Positions 6,694-7,272 of a stretch of 7,272 nt of DNA are shown here, piece by piece. The notes under the pieces are model-generated. The model saw only the letters and a list, made by a program, of their open reading frames with translations. It did not search any database and was not told the DNA's origin. Position 1 is the first letter of the stretch; each line of letters begins with the position of its first letter. The stretch spans positions 1 to 7,272 of the forward strand of contig CANJQZ010000094.1 of NCBI GenBank assembly GCA_947476515.1, in the 5' to 3' direction. A program made the translations under genes and the position numbers. The stretch comes from Flavobacteriales bacterium (GTDB lineage: Bacteria > Bacteroidota > Bacteroidia > Flavobacteriales_D > Crocinitomicaceae).

Positions 6694-7272
6694 ATGAAAA
6701 CTAGTGATAAAGGATTTTTATTGCACCGAATAAGTTATTCTGAAAGTAGCCTAATCCTTGTGTTTTACACGCAAAAAAGTGGATTAGCAAAATTTATTTT
6801 TAAGGGAGGTAAGAAAAAGAAAATTGCAATGCATCCATTAGGATTATATGAGATTGCAGCTTTTAAAAGACCAGAAAGTGAATTGGGTATTATAAGTACT
6901 TTACAATGGGAAAACCCTAGCTTAAAGTTATTAGACAAGCCATTAAAAGTTCTTATATGCTTTTTTTTGAGTGATGTTTTGCGACAGACACTTCAGGAAG
7001 AACAAGCAGATACTGGTTTATTTAATTTTCTTGAAAACGCCATGCAAAACTTAAATACTTCGCAAGATGATAAAGCATTTCCTGTTCAATTTTTAATTGA
7101 ATTTATACAGCTTTTGGGTTTTGAGCCCCAAACAATGGAGGGCCCGAAATTTTTTGACTTAAGTAATGCTGCCTTTTTAACAGAATCAAGCGGACTACCC
7201 AATGAAATTAATGGGCCAATCGTTACTTTTCTTAATGATATGTTTCTAATGGAAGCCTCTGATTTAGAATTA
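6694..7272 (+). CDS. recO: DNA repair protein RecO, 3' end cut off by window edge
   Basis: Partial gene: 193 codons, open to the right edge; RecO proteins are usually about 230-250 residues, so roughly the last fifth is missing. RecO works with RecR and RecF to load RecA onto SSB-coated single-stranded DNA in gap repair. Seen: the N-terminal OB-fold pattern (KGFLLHRISYSESSLILVFYTQKSGLAKFIFKGG, about residues 6-39, followed by a KKKK patch), the HPLGLYEI strand (about 48-55), a helical middle (LLDKPLKVLICFFLSDVLRQTL), and a C-terminal FLIEFIQLLGFEPQ...FFDL...AAFL segment (about 135-170) typical of RecO. The four-cysteine zinc motif of some RecO proteins is absent at the place it would occur, as in many Bacteroidota relatives. 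The start is fixed by an in-frame stop at 6679-6681 and no other ATG between. Only a weak AAGG lies about 10 bases upstream. It is probably co-transcribed with the AsmA-like gene. Confidence 0.87.
   Translation, partial: MKTSDKGFLLHRISYSESSLILVFYTQKSGLAKFIFKGGKKKKIAMHPLGLYEIAAFKRPESELGIISTLQWENPSLKLLDKPLKVLICFFLSDVLRQTLQEEQADTGLFNFLENAMQNLNTSQDDKAFPVQFLIEFIQLLGFEPQTMEGPKFFDLSNAAFLTESSGLPNEINGPIVTFLNDMFLMEASDLEL

Overview
The window looks like an AT-rich chromosomal segment from a member of the Bacteroidota. This rests on four protein types typical of that phylum: a FadL/OmpP1-type outer-membrane barrel paired with an SGNH-fold lipoprotein, a secreted alpha/beta hydrolase of the kind usually exported by type IX secretion, a long AsmA-like protein, and a RecO that resembles Bacteroidota versions. 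Shine-Dalgarno sequences are weak or absent, which also fits. I cannot place it to genus.

Layout. Positions 1-3741 hold a three-gene minus-strand operon, read right to left: a FadL/OmpP1-family outer-membrane transport protein (2464-3741), an SGNH/GDSL-fold lipoprotein (1094-2470) that overlaps the FadL gene by 7 bases (ATGGTAA), and a secreted esterase-like alpha/beta hydrolase (1-1082) that starts 11 bases after the lipoprotein gene and runs off the left edge. A divergent intergenic region (3742-3984) separates this from a plus-strand unit: an 891-residue AsmA-like envelope protein (3985-6660), then recO (6694-7272), which runs off the right edge. No RNA genes, mobile elements or CRISPR arrays were seen, and there is no gene-free stretch longer than 300 bases.

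How the genes may work together. The minus-strand operon can be read as an envelope module for ester or lipid substrates: an esterase with an intact triad cleaves outside the cell, a surface or periplasmic lipoprotein binds, and a FadL-type barrel imports. The most striking point is that the SGNH lipoprotein has lost its nucleophile serine (GDS to GDG) and its oxyanion asparagine (GxND to GIED) while keeping the DxxH block, so it looks like a pseudoenzyme. The AsmA-like protein is probably involved in envelope lipid homeostasis, and recO in recombinational repair; nothing in the sequence ties recO to the envelope genes.
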